A DNA stretch of 64,000 nucleotides from [Mycobacterium] zoologicum. GTDB taxonomy: Bacteria > Actinomycetota > Actinomycetes > Mycobacteriales > Mycobacteriaceae. The position numbers and the translations under genes are program-made. The notes beneath the pieces were generated by a model. It worked only from the letters and a program-made list of their open reading frames with translations, was not told the DNA's origin and did not search any database. Positions 8,677 through 18,772 of the stretch are shown here, piece by piece (the first letter of the stretch is position 1; each line of letters begins with the position of its first letter). The stretch is from contig NZ_CP083985.1 of NCBI RefSeq assembly GCF_020172665.1, forward strand, positions 656,919 to 720,918, written 5' to 3'.

Positions 8677-10778
8677 TCACAACCGACCTGGAACTGCGCG
8701 GCATGACCTGTGCGTCCTGCGCGGCCCGGGTGGAGCGCGGCCTCAACGCGCTCGACGGAGTGCACGCCACGGTCAACCTCGCCGTCGAACGCGCCCGCGT
8801 CGAGCACCCGCCGAGCGTTTCCGGCGAGGATCTGGTGCGGGCGGTGGAGTCGGCCGGCTATCAGGCCGCGGTGATCGGCGCGGGCCACGAGCATCCCTCC
8901 GAACACTCCGATGTGCCGGCCGGTCAACTGCGCGCCCGGCTGATCGGCTCGGCGCTGCTGGCCGTTCCGGTGGTGGTGCTGTCGATGGTGCCGGCCTGGC
9001 AGTTCGACGGCTGGCATCAGCTGGCGCTCGCCCTGACGACCCCGATCGTGGTGTGGGGCGGCTACCCGTTCCACAGTGCCGCCCTCCGCACCGCCGCGCA
9101 CGGTGCCGCCACCATGGACACCCTGGTGTCGCTGGGGACGTTGGCGGCCTATCTGTGGTCGATGGTCGCGGTCATCGCCGGATCCGGACACCTCTACTTC
9201 GAAGTGGCGGCCGTGGTCACGGTGTTCCTGCTGGCCGGCCGCTTCGCCGAGGCGCACGCCAAACGATCGGCCGATGCAGCGCTGCGCGAACTACTGGAAC
9301 TCGGCGCCAAGGACGCCGCCGTGATGCGACGCGGCGAGGACGGGCTCAAAGAGATCCGGGTGCCGATCGCCGACCTGCGGGTGGGCGACGTCCTGGTGGT
9401 CCGGCCCGGTGAGCGCATCGCCACCGACGGCGTGGTCATCGACGGCAGCACCGCACTGGACACTGCGGCGATGACGGGTGAGTCGCTGCCCGTCGACGTC
9501 GGTGAGGGGGACGCGGTGCTGGGTGGCGTCCTCAACACCACCGGTCTGGTGCTGGTGCGTGCCACCAAGGTCGGCGCCGACACCCAACTCGCCCGGATCG
9601 CCAAGCTGGTCACCGACGCCCAGGCCGGCAAGGCGTCCATCCAACGGCTGGCCGACCGGGTGTCGGCGGTGTTCGTGCCCGCGGTGCTGGTGATCGCCGC
9701 GGTCACGCTGGCCGGCTGGTTGGCGACCGGGCATTCGGCTGCTGCGGCGTTCACCGCGGCCGTCGCCGTGCTGATCATCGCCTGCCCCTGTGCGCTGGGG
9801 CTGGCCACCCCGACGGCGATCCTGGTCGGCACCGGCCGGGGCGCCCAGCTCGGCATCGTCATCAAGAACCCGCAGGTCCTGGAGGCCGTCAAGGACATCG
9901 ACACGGTCGTGCTCGACAAGACCGGAACGGTCACCACCGGCGTCATGACCCTCGGCGGCCTGGCCGTCGCCCACGGGGAGGACCCGAACACCGTGCTGGC
10001 GCGGGCTGCCGCCGTCGAATCCGGCTCGCAGCACCCGATCGCGGCGGCCATCGTCGCCGGGGCCGCCGGCCTGACGATCGGCCCGGTGAGCGAGTTCGCC
10101 AGCGCTCCCGGCCACGGCGTGAGTGGCGTGGTCGACGGCGTGCGGGTCGAGGTCACGCGATCGCCTGCCGCGCACCAGACCGGGACGGCCGTCGAGGTCT
10201 CCTGGGACGGTCGGGCGCGCGGGACGATCACGCTGACCGACACCATCCGGCCCACCAGTGCAGCGGCGGTGGCCGAACTCAAGGCCATGGGCATCACCCC
10301 GGTGCTGCTCACCGGCGACGGCGCCGCCGTGGCGCGCAAGGTGGCCGCCGAGGTCGGGATCGATCCGGCCGACGTCATCGCCGACGTGCTGCCGACCGAC
10401 AAGGCTGAGGCCATCACCAAGCTGCAGGCCCGAGGTGCCCGGGTGGCGATGGTCGGTGACGGCGTCAACGACTCGGCGGCGCTGGCCACCGCCGACATCG
10501 GGATGGCGATGGGCAGCGGCAGTGACGCCGCCATCGAGGCCGGTGACCTGACGCTGGTGCGGGCTGATCTGGGGGTGGTCCCGGCCGCGCTGCGCCTGTC
10601 GGCGCGCACGCTGAGCATCATCCGGCAGAACCTGGTGTGGGCGTTCGGCTACAACGTCGCGGCGATCCCGCTGGCGGCGGCCGGAATGCTCAACCCGATG
10701 ATTGCCGGCGCGGCGATGGCAGCGTCCTCGGTGCTGGTGGTGACGAATAGCCTGCGGCTTCGCCGGTTCGCGGGGTAG
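8673..10778 (+). CDS. Heavy-metal P1B-type ATPase, copper-type
   Basis: Cation-exporting ATPase of 701 residues. An N-terminal HMA domain carries MTCASC at 11-16. The CPC metal-binding motif is at 371-373 in a transmembrane helix, the phosphorylated aspartate is Asp415 (DKTGT), and TGES and GDGVND motifs are present. CPC together with CxxC points to Cu(I), as in CtpA/CtpB/CtpV. GTG 8673 overlaps the preceding stop. No CsoR regulator is adjacent. Which Ctp paralogue it matches cannot be decided by eye. Confidence 0.93.
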   Translation: MITTDLELRGMTCASCAARVERGLNALDGVHATVNLAVERARVEHPPSVSGEDLVRAVESAGYQAAVIGAGHEHPSEHSDVPAGQLRARLIGSALLAVPVVVLSMVPAWQFDGWHQLALALTTPIVVWGGYPFHSAALRTAAHGAATMDTLVSLGTLAAYLWSMVAVIAGSGHLYFEVAAVVTVFLLAGRFAEAHAKRSADAALRELLELGAKDAAVMRRGEDGLKEIRVPIADLRVGDVLVVRPGERIATDGVVIDGSTALDTAAMTGESLPVDVGEGDAVLGGVLNTTGLVLVRATKVGADTQLARIAKLVTDAQAGKASIQRLADRVSAVFVPAVLVIAAVTLAGWLATGHSAAAAFTAAVAVLIIACPCALGLATPTAILVGTGRGAQLGIVIKNPQVLEAVKDIDTVVLDKTGTVTTGVMTLGGLAVAHGEDPNTVLARAAAVESGSQHPIAAAIVAGAAGLTIGPVSEFASAPGHGVSGVVDGVRVEVTRSPAAHQTGTAVEVSWDGRARGTITLTDTIRPTSAAAVAELKAMGITPVLLTGDGAAVARKVAAEVGIDPADVIADVLPTDKAEAITKLQARGARVAMVGDGVNDSAALATADIGMAMGSGSDAAIEAGDLTLVRADLGVVPAALRLSARTLSIIRQNLVWAFGYNVAAIPLAAAGMLNPMIAGAAMAASSVLVVTNSLRLRRFAG

Positions 10779-10815
10779 GGTCCGGAAATCGTTCGAATGA
10801 AGGGGGAAATGCAAC

Positions 10816-11142
10816 ATGAAGTCAGTGAAGTTTTCTGCTGCCGCCGGTCTCGCTTTGGCGGCCCTGGCCTCTGCCGGCGCTGCAAGCGCCGACCCGGCTA
10901 ACCCGGATCCGTTCAACCCGGCCGACTGTACGGCGAACGCGAACGCGGTCTGCAATGCTGGGCCGTACGGGCCCGACAGCCTGACGAACCCGGCGAACAT
11001 CAACAGCCCGATTAACTTGGACAACCCGGCCAATCCCGCCAGCCCGATGGACCCGATGAACCCGGCGAACATCAACAGCCCGATGAATCCGATGAATCCG
11101 GCGAACATCAACAGCCCGATGAATCCGATGAACATGCCCTAG
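10816..11142 (+). CDS. Secreted Asn-Pro-rich repeat protein
   Basis: A 108-residue protein with a signal peptide (1-26, ending ASA-DP). The mature part is low in charge and made of Asn/Pro/Met repeats. NPANINSPMNPM occurs twice in tandem near the C-terminus and a degenerate copy lies upstream. Two cysteines at about 38 and 46 could form a disulfide. A good Shine-Dalgarno (AAGGGGGAAA) precedes the ATG. No known family recognised. It sits alone between the ATPase and a convergent esterase gene. Confidence 0.8.
   Translation: MKSVKFSAAAGLALAALASAGAASADPANPDPFNPADCTANANAVCNAGPYGPDSLTNPANINSPINLDNPANPASPMDPMNPANINSPMNPMNPANINSPMNPMNMP
10986..11133 (+). repeat. 36-bp tandem repeat in the Asn-Pro protein gene
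   Basis: A 36-bp unit encoding 12 residues (NPANINSPMNPM) occurs twice in direct tandem, with a diverged upstream copy beginning at about 10986. The DNA copies are nearly identical, so the repeat number could vary between strains. Confidence 0.7.
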
Positions 11143-11162
11143 GGACCGCAGGCCTGCCGAGC

Positions 11163-11975
11163 TCAGGAATCCATCCAGCCCAGCTCGGCCGGCAGCTGCC
11201 CGCGCCAGTACGACACGTCGTGACCCCCGGGGCTGAACTCGCCCGCCGGCCGGGGGTTCAGCTGGCCGACGAAACTCTTGGTCGCGTAGAAGAAGCTGTC
11301 CGAGGTGCCGCAGTCGACCCGCAGCGGGATCGGCGCCAGCTTCGGCGCCAGGTTGAACACCGAGTTCGTCCGCCAGTCGTCGACGCTGTCGAAAGCGCCT
11401 GCGGGAGCGCCGAAGTAGGTCATATAGATCGCCGGGCTGATCGCGCAGATCCCCGCGGTGCGCGCCGCACCGAGCCGGGTGCCCAGCAGCATCGCGCCGT
11501 AGCCGCCCATCGACCAGCCCATGAACCCGACCCGTGAGGTGTCGATGCCCTTGTCGGCCAGCATCGGGATCAGCTCGCCCAGCACCATGGCCCCGGAATC
11601 CCCACCGGAGGCGTGCGGCCGCCAGTAGGTGTTGCCGCCGTCGACGGCAACCACCGCGAACGGCGGATGCCCGGCGGCGGTCAGCTTCGCCAGTTCCTCC
11701 TCGACGCCCAGGTCCATCACCCAGGCCGCGTCGCCGTCCTTGCAGTGCAGGGCGATCACCGGCCGCAGCGGGGCGGTCTGGCCCGGCGGCCGGGCGATGA
11801 TCCAGTTGGTCTCCAGCCCGCCGCGCGCCGCGGACACGAACGACCCGGACTCCCGCGTCGGAAAGGCGTTTCCGGTGGCGTATGACGATGGCGGGTTCAG
11901 CCACGCACCCGACCCCAGCAGGCCTGCTGCACCGACCCCGAGGCGCAGTGCAGCCCGGCGGGTCAACTCAGCCAT
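11163..11975 (-). CDS. Tat-type secreted esterase, alpha/beta hydrolase
   Basis: A 270-residue protein with an N-terminal twin-arginine-like stretch, TRRAALRLG, and a hydrophobic segment, so export by Tat is likely. The nucleophile elbow is GWSMGG. A catalytic histidine near the end (PGGHDVSYW) fits the esterase D/antigen 85-like hydrolase fold. Rv0519c in M. tuberculosis is similar in position and type. I chose the third in-frame ATG because it gives the shorter Tat n-region; 11987 is the alternative start. Confidence 0.83.
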   Translation of the reverse strand: MAELTRRAALRLGVGAAGLLGSGAWLNPPSSYATGNAFPTRESGSFVSAARGGLETNWIIARPPGQTAPLRPVIALHCKDGDAAWVMDLGVEEELAKLTAAGHPPFAVVAVDGGNTYWRPHASGGDSGAMVLGELIPMLADKGIDTSRVGFMGWSMGGYGAMLLGTRLGAARTAGICAISPAIYMTYFGAPAGAFDSVDDWRTNSVFNLAPKLAPIPLRVDCGTSDSFFYATKSFVGQLNPRPAGEFSPGGHDVSYWRGQLPAELGWMDS

Positions 11976-12049
11976 GCCGGCCATCATCTCGCGCCGGCGG
12001 GGCGGGGCCGGAAAGGCACGCCGGGCTGACGGTCACACTGCGGCAACGG

Positions 12050-13036
12050 TCAGGTTGATTCCGGGACCTCGGGTGCCGGCGGTTGGCCGAACTGCTCCCG
12101 GAACGCCTCCACGGTGTAGCTCACAACGGTTGCCTCGCGGGGCGCCCGGACCGTCGCGTTGCGCGGAATGCGGACCATCGGCCCCAGCTGACCCGCGTAG
12201 TTGTCGGGTTTGCCGATCTTGAGCAGCCCTTCGCCGGCGCCGGCCGAACCCGGGGCGATCTCCACCTCACCGTCGGTGACCACATACATCAGATCCTCGA
12301 CGGTGCCCTGTTCCAGCAGCACCGCACCGGGCCCCAGCCGCACCGGCGTCTGCTCCGGGCGGGCCGGGGTTGGCGCGGCGGTCGGCGTCAGCTGGATGAC
12401 GATGTCGGCCAGCGGCACGATCCGGGTGTCGTGGGTGGCCACCACCACCACGCGGTCACCGGCGGCCAGGCCCCGCAGCAGTTGCACCACCTCGTCGGCG
12501 CGGACGAAGTCCAGCTGTGCGGTGGGCTCGTCGGCCAGGATCAGCGGCGGGTCCAGGGCCAGCGCGCGTGCCACGGCCACCCGCTGCTGCTGACCACCGG
12601 ACAGCTGTCCCGGCCGGTGGTGGGTGCGGTCGGCCAGGCCGACGCGGGTCAGCAGATCCCGGGCGCGCTCTTGCGCCTGCCACTGCGTCCAGTCGGCCGC
12701 CCACAGCGGCACCATCACGTTCTCCAGCGCGGTCAGGCTCGGCACCAGGTTGAACGCCTGGAACACGATGCCGACGGTGCGCCGCCGATACGAGGTGATG
12801 TCGCGGCGGTTCAGCGCGGTGACGTCGGTGCCCCCGAACAGGATCTGGCCGCTGGTGGGGCTCAGGATGCCGCCCAGGCACGACAACAACGTGGTCTTGC
12901 CGCACCCGCTGGGGCCCAGGACCACCACCAGCGAGCCGGCCGGGATCTCCAGGCTCAGGCCGTGGATGGGACGCACCGGCTCCCCGCTGCCGGTGGCGTA
13001 TTCGATGACCAGGTCGCTGATCCGCAGGTCGCCCAT
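12050..13036 (-). CDS. ABC exporter ATPase with C-terminal cNMP-binding-like domain
   Basis: A 328-residue MacB/LolD-type ATPase: Walker A GPSGCGKTT, signature LSGGQQQR, Walker B LILADEPT, switch His in ATHD. After about 225 the chain continues into a cyclic-nucleotide-binding-like beta domain, an unusual addition also found in M. tuberculosis Rv0073. It pairs with the FtsX-type permease that ends 3 bp upstream. The pair probably acts in lipid/lipoprotein or peptide export rather than glutamine uptake, despite older annotations. Confidence 0.9.
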   Translation of the reverse strand: MGDLRISDLVIEYATGSGEPVRPIHGLSLEIPAGSLVVVLGPSGCGKTTLLSCLGGILSPTSGQILFGGTDVTALNRRDITSYRRRTVGIVFQAFNLVPSLTALENVMVPLWAADWTQWQAQERARDLLTRVGLADRTHHRPGQLSGGQQQRVAVARALALDPPLILADEPTAQLDFVRADEVVQLLRGLAAGDRVVVVATHDTRIVPLADIVIQLTPTAAPTPARPEQTPVRLGPGAVLLEQGTVEDLMYVVTDGEVEIAPGSAGAGEGLLKIGKPDNYAGQLGPMVRIPRNATVRAPREATVVSYTVEAFREQFGQPPAPEVPEST

Positions 13037-13039
13037 GTT

Positions 13040-14089
13040 TTAGGGCCCCCCGAACGCCATCACCGGGTCGACGGCCACCGCGTGCCGCACGCCGGCCAGG
13101 CTGGCCAGCAGGCCGATAACCACCGCGGTCAGCCCCAGCAGCGCGAAGGATGAGCCGGTCACCGCCACCAGCATCGGGAATGCCGGACCGATCGCCACCG
13201 CCAGCACCCCGCCGAGCACCGCCGCGGCCACCGCGACGATCACCGACTGCAGCGCCAGCCCCGTCAACACCATCCAGGTGGTGACCCCCAGCGCTTTGAA
13301 CACCGCGAAGTCGCGGGTGCGCTCGAGTGCCGACAGATAGATCAGCGACCCGACGATCAGCCCCGCGACGCCCCACAGCAGCACCGACATGTACGACAGT
13401 GCCAGCTGCGCCCCGGCCAGCGGCCGCACCATGTCGTCCACCGCGGCGGCCCGGTCCACCACCCGAAAGCCCTCCGGCGCCTTTGCCGGGGTGCCGCGCA
13501 CGCCGATCGCCGAGACCACCGGCTGCCCGGAATACATCAGCCGCTGCGCCCCGGACACCGTCAAGAAGGCATTCGGCTGGCCGGCCAGCGTCGTCGACTT
13601 CGTCACCAACCCCACCACCCGCAGCTTGTCGGCGCCCAGCTCGACGTCGTCGCCGATGGCGCGCTTCAGGGTGGTCGACGCCAACATCTCGTTCGGCTCG
13701 GTGGGTGCACGTCCCGAGGCGATCGGCGGCATCGCCTCTTTGGGTACGCCGTAGACGTTGACGTTCAGCGGTGATTCGCCGTCCTGCAGGATCGTGTTGC
13801 CGTAGACCACCGGCAGTGCCGCATCGACGCCGGCGATCTTGCCGACATCGCCGGCTTCCTTCTGCGGGAAGCGTGACGAGCCCATGAACGGGCCGACGGC
13901 GGCGGTCTGGATCACGTAGCCGTCGATGTCGAGGGAGTCGACCACATGCTCGGCCTCGACCCGGAAGCCGTGGGTCAGGCCGGCCAGGACCAGCGTGAGT
14001 GCAAAGACCAGGCCGGTGCCGACCGCGGCCACGATGAATCGGCGCAACCGCCACTGCAGATCACGAAAAGCAGTGATGAGCATCCGCAC
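13040..14089 (-). CDS. FtsX/MacB-type ABC transporter permease
   Basis: A 349-residue protein, the same length as M. tuberculosis Rv0072. One N-terminal transmembrane helix is followed by a periplasmic MacB-like domain (about 40-225) and three C-terminal helices, the FtsX arrangement. It is the first gene of a two-gene operon with the ATPase; only 3 bp separate them. ATG at 14083 is an alternative start two codons in. Confidence 0.9.
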   Translation of the reverse strand: MRMLITAFRDLQWRLRRFIVAAVGTGLVFALTLVLAGLTHGFRVEAEHVVDSLDIDGYVIQTAAVGPFMGSSRFPQKEAGDVGKIAGVDAALPVVYGNTILQDGESPLNVNVYGVPKEAMPPIASGRAPTEPNEMLASTTLKRAIGDDVELGADKLRVVGLVTKSTTLAGQPNAFLTVSGAQRLMYSGQPVVSAIGVRGTPAKAPEGFRVVDRAAAVDDMVRPLAGAQLALSYMSVLLWGVAGLIVGSLIYLSALERTRDFAVFKALGVTTWMVLTGLALQSVIVAVAAAVLGGVLAVAIGPAFPMLVAVTGSSFALLGLTAVVIGLLASLAGVRHAVAVDPVMAFGGP

Positions 14090-14256
14090 GGCCGCATGTT
14101 ATCGCAGCGTGCCGGTGTGGCGGCGCTCTCGGTGGCGGGGACGGACGCGACTCCGCAAATACGGAATACACGGCCGGTGGAGCTCTTTTCGGCTACAAAT
14201 ACACGGGTACCCGTTTGCTGCGGGCCGGTCGTCACACCCGGGGAGGGGGTCAGCCG

Positions 14257-15633
14257 ATGAACTACGCTGCGCTGCCTCCGGAGGTCAATTCGGTGCGCAT
14301 CTACACCGGCCCGGGTTCGGCGCCCATGCGGGCGGCCGCGGCGGCCTGGGGCGCGCTGTCGGCGGAACTGCACTCGGCGGTCGCGTCGTACGAATCGGTG
14401 ATCAGTGAGCTGACCGCTCAGGCGTTTCGCGGGCCGGCGTCAGTGGCGCTGACCCGGGCGGCGAGCCTGTATGCGTCCTGGATGGCGACGACCGCGGGGC
14501 TGGTGGATCAGACCACCGCGCAGGCCAACGCGGCGGCGGGCGCCTACGAGGCGGCGTTCACCGCCACGGTCCCGCCGACGGTGGTGACCGCCAACCGGAC
14601 CCAGTTGCAGCTGCTGGTCGCCACGAACGTGCTGGGGCAGAACACCGCTGCGATCGCCGCCAACGAGGCCGTCTACGCCGAGATGTGGGCGCAGGACGCC
14701 GTCGCCATGTACACCTACGCCGGAGCCTCGGCGGCCGCAACGGGGTTGACGCCGTTCCAGGCGCCGCCGCAGGCCGCCAATCCGGCCGGGCCCGCCAGCC
14801 AGACCGCCGCCGCGGGCGCGGCCCAGGCCACCTCGTCGTCGTCGAACGTCCAGTCATTGCTGGGGCAGTTGGCCTCGGGGATCTTCGGCGCGCCGCAGAA
14901 CACCGCCCTGCAGGCGGGAGTGGCCGCGGCAGGGGTGGCCCAGGACGCCCCGGTGATACCCGACCTGATCGGATTGAACCTGATCGCGGTGACTTCCCTG
15001 GGCGCTTCGGCGGTCGGTGTCGGGGTATCGGCCGGTGCCTGGACGGCGGCCGACGCCAGCACCCGCGAGATCCTGTCCGAACAGGACCAGTTGCGGGAGG
15101 TGGAGTACCAGATCCTGCACAACATCGATCTGTTCTCCCCGTTGACCCCGTCGCGGCCGGCCGGCGCGATTCCGCTGACCTCCGCGTTTCCGACGGCAGC
15201 GATCGGCGACGCGGTCACCGCTGGGCGGCTGTCGGTCCCGATCAGCTGGGCTGCCAACGCTCCGGAGATCCGATCGCTTTCCTACACAACACCTTTGGCC
15301 GGGCCGAGCGTCGGTGCGGCGCCGGCCGGTTCGCTCAGCGGGGCGGGCAGCGCGTTCAGCCAGATGGCGCTGGCCGGGATGGGCGGCAGCGCGCTGGCCG
15401 GGTCGGTCAGCCGCGGGCGCGGGGCCGCCGACGATCCGAAGGTGCAGCAGCCGCAACGCCCGGTTGCTGCGAGTTCCCCGACGGGTGACGGCAGTGACAG
15501 CGGCGACGGTGCGCTCGGTCCCACGGTCACCGGAATCGCCGCGGAGATCCGCGAATTCGCCGATCTGCGGGACCGCGGCCTGATCACCAACGACGAGTAC
15601 AACGAGCAGAAGATGCGCCTGCTGGGCAGGTGA
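14257..15633 (+). CDS. PPE protein, SVP subfamily, with C-terminal SHOCT-like motif
   Basis: A 458-residue PPE protein. The PPE domain occupies residues 1-175; it starts MNYAALPPEVNS and carries Pro-Pro-Glu plus a WxG-type helix turn. Ser326-Val-Pro in GRLSVPISW is the SVP signature. The last 30 residues (ADLRDRGLITNDEYNEQK) match the short SHOCT motif, unusual on a PPE protein. GGGAGGGGG precedes the ATG. No PE gene is adjacent, so any PE partner must be encoded elsewhere. Export through an ESX system is expected from the family. Confidence 0.92.
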   Translation: MNYAALPPEVNSVRIYTGPGSAPMRAAAAAWGALSAELHSAVASYESVISELTAQAFRGPASVALTRAASLYASWMATTAGLVDQTTAQANAAAGAYEAAFTATVPPTVVTANRTQLQLLVATNVLGQNTAAIAANEAVYAEMWAQDAVAMYTYAGASAAATGLTPFQAPPQAANPAGPASQTAAAGAAQATSSSSNVQSLLGQLASGIFGAPQNTALQAGVAAAGVAQDAPVIPDLIGLNLIAVTSLGASAVGVGVSAGAWTAADASTREILSEQDQLREVEYQILHNIDLFSPLTPSRPAGAIPLTSAFPTAAIGDAVTAGRLSVPISWAANAPEIRSLSYTTPLAGPSVGAAPAGSLSGAGSAFSQMALAGMGGSALAGSVSRGRGAADDPKVQQPQRPVAASSPTGDGSDSGDGALGPTVTGIAAEIREFADLRDRGLITNDEYNEQKMRLLGR

Positions 15634-15729
15634 TGCCATGCCGCATCTGCGTCTGATCTGATCCCAGAATTCCGCTCTTGTGGATCCAAGACTCGGTGGA
15701 TAGCCTGCGAGCCCAGTCAACAGTGATTC

Positions 15730-17253
15730 ATGAAGGGGCGGGCAGTGACCGGACGCGGGAGTCGTATCACGATCGGAGCATTGCTGGCACTGGGGATGGT
15801 TCCCGCCGCACCGGCGTACGCCGAGGTCGACGACCTGTTCGATCAGCTTCTCGACGGACTGGGCGCGACGGCGTTGCCCGACCCGGCCGCGGCCACCGAC
15901 ACGATGGACTTCTCGCAGATAGCCGCGGACATCTACGCCTGGACCTCGGCGGGGGAATCGGTGGTCGCCGGACTATTCCAGGACCAGGTCTATGCCTCGA
16001 TCCACGACCTCGGTGAGTTGTGGATCCAGGGCCCGGGTGCCTTGATCGACCCGATCATCAACCCGCTCTTCGCTTTTGACGGCTCGTGTGGCCTGATCTG
16101 CAACGGCGTCGACGGCACCGCAACCGACCCCGACGGCGGCAACGGCGGCTGGCTGTTCGGCGACGGCGGCAACGGTTATGACCCGGGATCTGACGAAGAC
16201 GCCGCAGTGGGTGTCGTGGGCGGCGCGGGCGGTGACGCCGAGATGGTCGGCAACGGCGGCTTCGGCGGCGACGGCGGTGCCAGCGCCGACGGCGGTGTCG
16301 GCGGTGTCGGCGGCTGGCTGATGGGCAACGGCGGCGACGGCGGCTGGGGCGGTGACGGACTGGACAGCGTCTCGGGTCCGGCGGGCAACGGCGGTGACGG
16401 CGCGCTCGGCGGCAACGCCATCTCGCTGTTCGGTGCGGGCGGGCGCGGCGGTGACGGCGGTGACGGCGGCTGGGGCAACGACGGCGGTGACGGCGGCAAC
16501 GGCGGTAACGCGGCCGACGGCGGCGACGGGGTGCTGGGCTTCAGCGGTGCCGGTGGTTCGGGCGGCTACGGCGGCAACGGCGGGGCCGGCACCGCGGACC
16601 ACCCGAGCGGCGGCAACGGCGGTGACGGCGGAGCGGCCGGCAACGGCGGCACGCTGCAGTTCATGGGCGACCCCGGCGCCGGTGGTTTCAGCGCTCCGGG
16701 CGGTAACGGCGGTGACGCGCTGGCCGGTTCCGACGGCAGCGGCGGCAACGGCGGGCACGGCGGCGTGGGCGGATCCGGCGGCTTCGGCGGCGACCCCAGC
16801 CACGGCCGGGCCGGCGGCGCCGGTGGCAACGGCGGTGCGGCCGGTTCGCCCGCCGGCACGGCCGGCAACGGCGGCGACGGTGGCAGTGGCGGCAACGGCA
16901 TGGTCGGTGCGCCGGGCAGCGGTGAGAGCGGCGGCGGAGGTAAGGGCGGCACGGGTGGTGCCGGTGGCGCCGGAACGGTCGCTGCGCCCACCGGCGGCAC
17001 CGGGGGAACCGGCGGTAACGGCGGAAACGCGGGCAACGGTGCGATCGCCGACGCGGCCGGGGCCGGTGGCACCGGCGGTGCCGGGGGCGCGGCCGGGCCC
17101 GGCGGGTCGGTGGGACCCGGCGGGCACGGCGGAAATGGTGGTACCGGCGGTCAGGCGCCTACGCCGGGTGCGGGGGGCAAGGCCGGCAGCGGCGGGGCCG
17201 GTGACCCGGCCGGTGGCGCCGGCACTGCTGGGGCGCCGGGCACGTCCGGCTAG
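15730..17253 (+). CDS. Secreted PGRS-type glycine-rich protein without PE domain
   Basis: A 507-residue protein with a signal peptide (AYA-EV cleavage) and a conserved module of about 110 residues with paired cysteines (GSCGLIC). The linker GVDGTATDP leads into about 350 residues of Gly-Gly-X repeats rich in Asp/Asn. It is a paralogue of the gene at 20.1 kb and shares the linker with the GH5 protein. GTG 15745 has a better-placed Shine-Dalgarno (GAAGGGG) than ATG 15730 and may be the true start. Its TAG overlaps the convergent PPE stop in a shared CTAG. Confidence 0.85.
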   Translation: MKGRAVTGRGSRITIGALLALGMVPAAPAYAEVDDLFDQLLDGLGATALPDPAAATDTMDFSQIAADIYAWTSAGESVVAGLFQDQVYASIHDLGELWIQGPGALIDPIINPLFAFDGSCGLICNGVDGTATDPDGGNGGWLFGDGGNGYDPGSDEDAAVGVVGGAGGDAEMVGNGGFGGDGGASADGGVGGVGGWLMGNGGDGGWGGDGLDSVSGPAGNGGDGALGGNAISLFGAGGRGGDGGDGGWGNDGGDGGNGGNAADGGDGVLGFSGAGGSGGYGGNGGAGTADHPSGGNGGDGGAAGNGGTLQFMGDPGAGGFSAPGGNGGDALAGSDGSGGNGGHGGVGGSGGFGGDPSHGRAGGAGGNGGAAGSPAGTAGNGGDGGSGGNGMVGAPGSGESGGGGKGGTGGAGGAGTVAAPTGGTGGTGGNGGNAGNGAIADAAGAGGTGGAGGAAGPGGSVGPGGHGGNGGTGGQAPTPGAGGKAGSGGAGDPAGGAGTAGAPGTSG

Positions 17254-18683
17254 CCGGGGGGCTCCGGACTGTCCCAGGTCTGGGGCAGCATCGGGACGGC
17301 CGAATCGTCGGAAAGGCTTGTCAATCCCGTTACCGCAGAACGCGTTTCATGTGGTCCAGTTCCCGGAAAGCCCACCGGACCGGCGCCGCTGGCAGAGGCC
17401 GTGGCCGTGGCGTCGAGGTACTCGTAGCGATAGCCGGGGTCGACCAGGCTGTCGCGGTGCCGGCGTCGGCGGGCCTGCTTGGTCGCGGTGCCCACGGCAG
17501 CTGCGGCGGCGGGCGCCGAACTGCGCCGGGCTTCGGCCGGTGCCGACGCAGTCGCCTTCGCCCGCATACCCGCGGCCGGACCGCCCCCGATCAGGTACGG
17601 GAAGGCCGCAGCTTCCACGCCGGTGATCACCGGTGGTATCACCGAGACACCACCTGCCACGGTCGGGGTCGGTGTCAGAGCGGGCGGGGCCATCGCCGGG
17701 GGTGCCGCCGCAGCGGGAGCCGGCGGGGCCGCGGTGGGAACCGAGGCGGCAGCCGCGGCCGGCGCGGGCGCCGGAACCGGGTTGGGCAGCGCAGGGGGTG
17801 CGGCCGGAATGTCGATGGCGCCCAATCCGGCCAGGCCGGTGACGCCGGCGAACCCCGCCAGCGGCGTGGTGGGTGCCACCAAGGCGATCATCGCCTCGGT
17901 CAGCCCCGTCACGGCCGGTGCCATCCCGAGCACGATCTCACCGGCGTAGTGCGGGGCGATCGTCATCAGGATCGGGTCGCTGATGATGCTGGTGAGCGGA
18001 TTGTTGCCGGAAAGATCGGCCTGGAGCGCTTCGTTGATCTCGGCGATCCGGGTGGTCCACCAACTCTCCTGGTAGATGTTGCCGAAGTCCTGGGTGGGCG
18101 CCTGATCGGTCCGGTGTTCGTGATCGCGGTGCGTCGGGGTGTCGGGGTTGAGCACCGTGGGCGCCGTCGACGCGGCCGGGGAGGACGCCACCGCGGCGCC
18201 GGCCACCGCCTGGTAGGTCGCCATCGTCGTCGCCGCCTGCACCCACATCCGGGTGTAGTCGGCTTCGTTGACGGCGATCGGAATGGCGTTGACCCCGAAG
18301 AAGTTCGTCGCCTCCAGAATCCCGTGAATGGTGTGGTTGGCGGCCAGCTCGGCCAGGGTGGGCATCGCCGCGAGTGCGGCGGTGTAGGCGGCCGCCGCGG
18401 TCTGGTGTCCGGTGGCCAGCGTGGTGCTGTCAGCGCCGGCTTGGGTCAGCCAGGCCAGGTACGGAACATTGGCCGCCACATAGGATTCCGCGCTCGGGCC
18501 CTGCCAGGCGCCGGCCTGCACGGTGGAGAGCAGGCCGGACAGTTCTTCGGCGATCGCGGCGTATTCGGTGCTGAGTGCGGCCCACATGCCTGCGGCCGCC
18601 AACAGCGGCCCGGCTCCCGGTCCGGCGCTCAGCAATGTCGAGTGCACTTCCGGTGGTGAGGCCATCCAGATCGGCTCCGTCAT
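17250..18683 (-). CDS. PPE protein, PPW subfamily
   Basis: A 477-residue PPE protein starting [15 protein letters not shown]. The PPE domain fills the first 180 residues, followed by a His/Asp-rich linker, an Ala/Pro-rich region and a C-terminal PxxPxxW motif (PMLPQTW, 464-470). A Gly-rich YLIGGGP stretch lies where the GFGT motif normally sits. I chose the start at 18683 over the internal Met of MASPPE because the family usually keeps the preceding aromatic residues. No PE partner is adjacent. The reading frame stays open far upstream only because the antisense PGRS DNA lacks stops. Confidence 0.92.
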   Translation of the reverse strand: MTEPIWMASPPEVHSTLLSAGPGAGPLLAAAGMWAALSTEYAAIAEELSGLLSTVQAGAWQGPSAESYVAANVPYLAWLTQAGADSTTLATGHQTAAAAYTAALAAMPTLAELAANHTIHGILEATNFFGVNAIPIAVNEADYTRMWVQAATTMATYQAVAGAAVASSPAASTAPTVLNPDTPTHRDHEHRTDQAPTQDFGNIYQESWWTTRIAEINEALQADLSGNNPLTSIISDPILMTIAPHYAGEIVLGMAPAVTGLTEAMIALVAPTTPLAGFAGVTGLAGLGAIDIPAAPPALPNPVPAPAPAAAAASVPTAAPPAPAAAAPPAMAPPALTPTPTVAGGVSVIPPVITGVEAAAFPYLIGGGPAAGMRAKATASAPAEARRSSAPAAAAAVGTATKQARRRRHRDSLVDPGYRYEYLDATATASASGAGPVGFPGTGPHETRSAVTGLTSLSDDSAVPMLPQTWDSPEPPG

Positions 18684-18772
18684 TGCCGCCTTCCGATGAA
18701 CGGACGATGAAAGGACGAAGCTTATCCTCAAAATCAGGGGTATAGCTGGAAGACTCCTGGGAATACGGAGTT

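Noticed and set aside
15973..17127. Antisense frames within the first PGRS gene
   Set aside because: They mirror the GGC/GGT repeats as Ala/Val/Thr or Pro-rich peptides, with no ribosome-binding site or protein-like pattern.
15900..17250. Repeats resembling a CRISPR array
   Set aside because: The periodicity is 9-12 bp of GGC/GGT codons within a coding frame, with no spacers of constant length.
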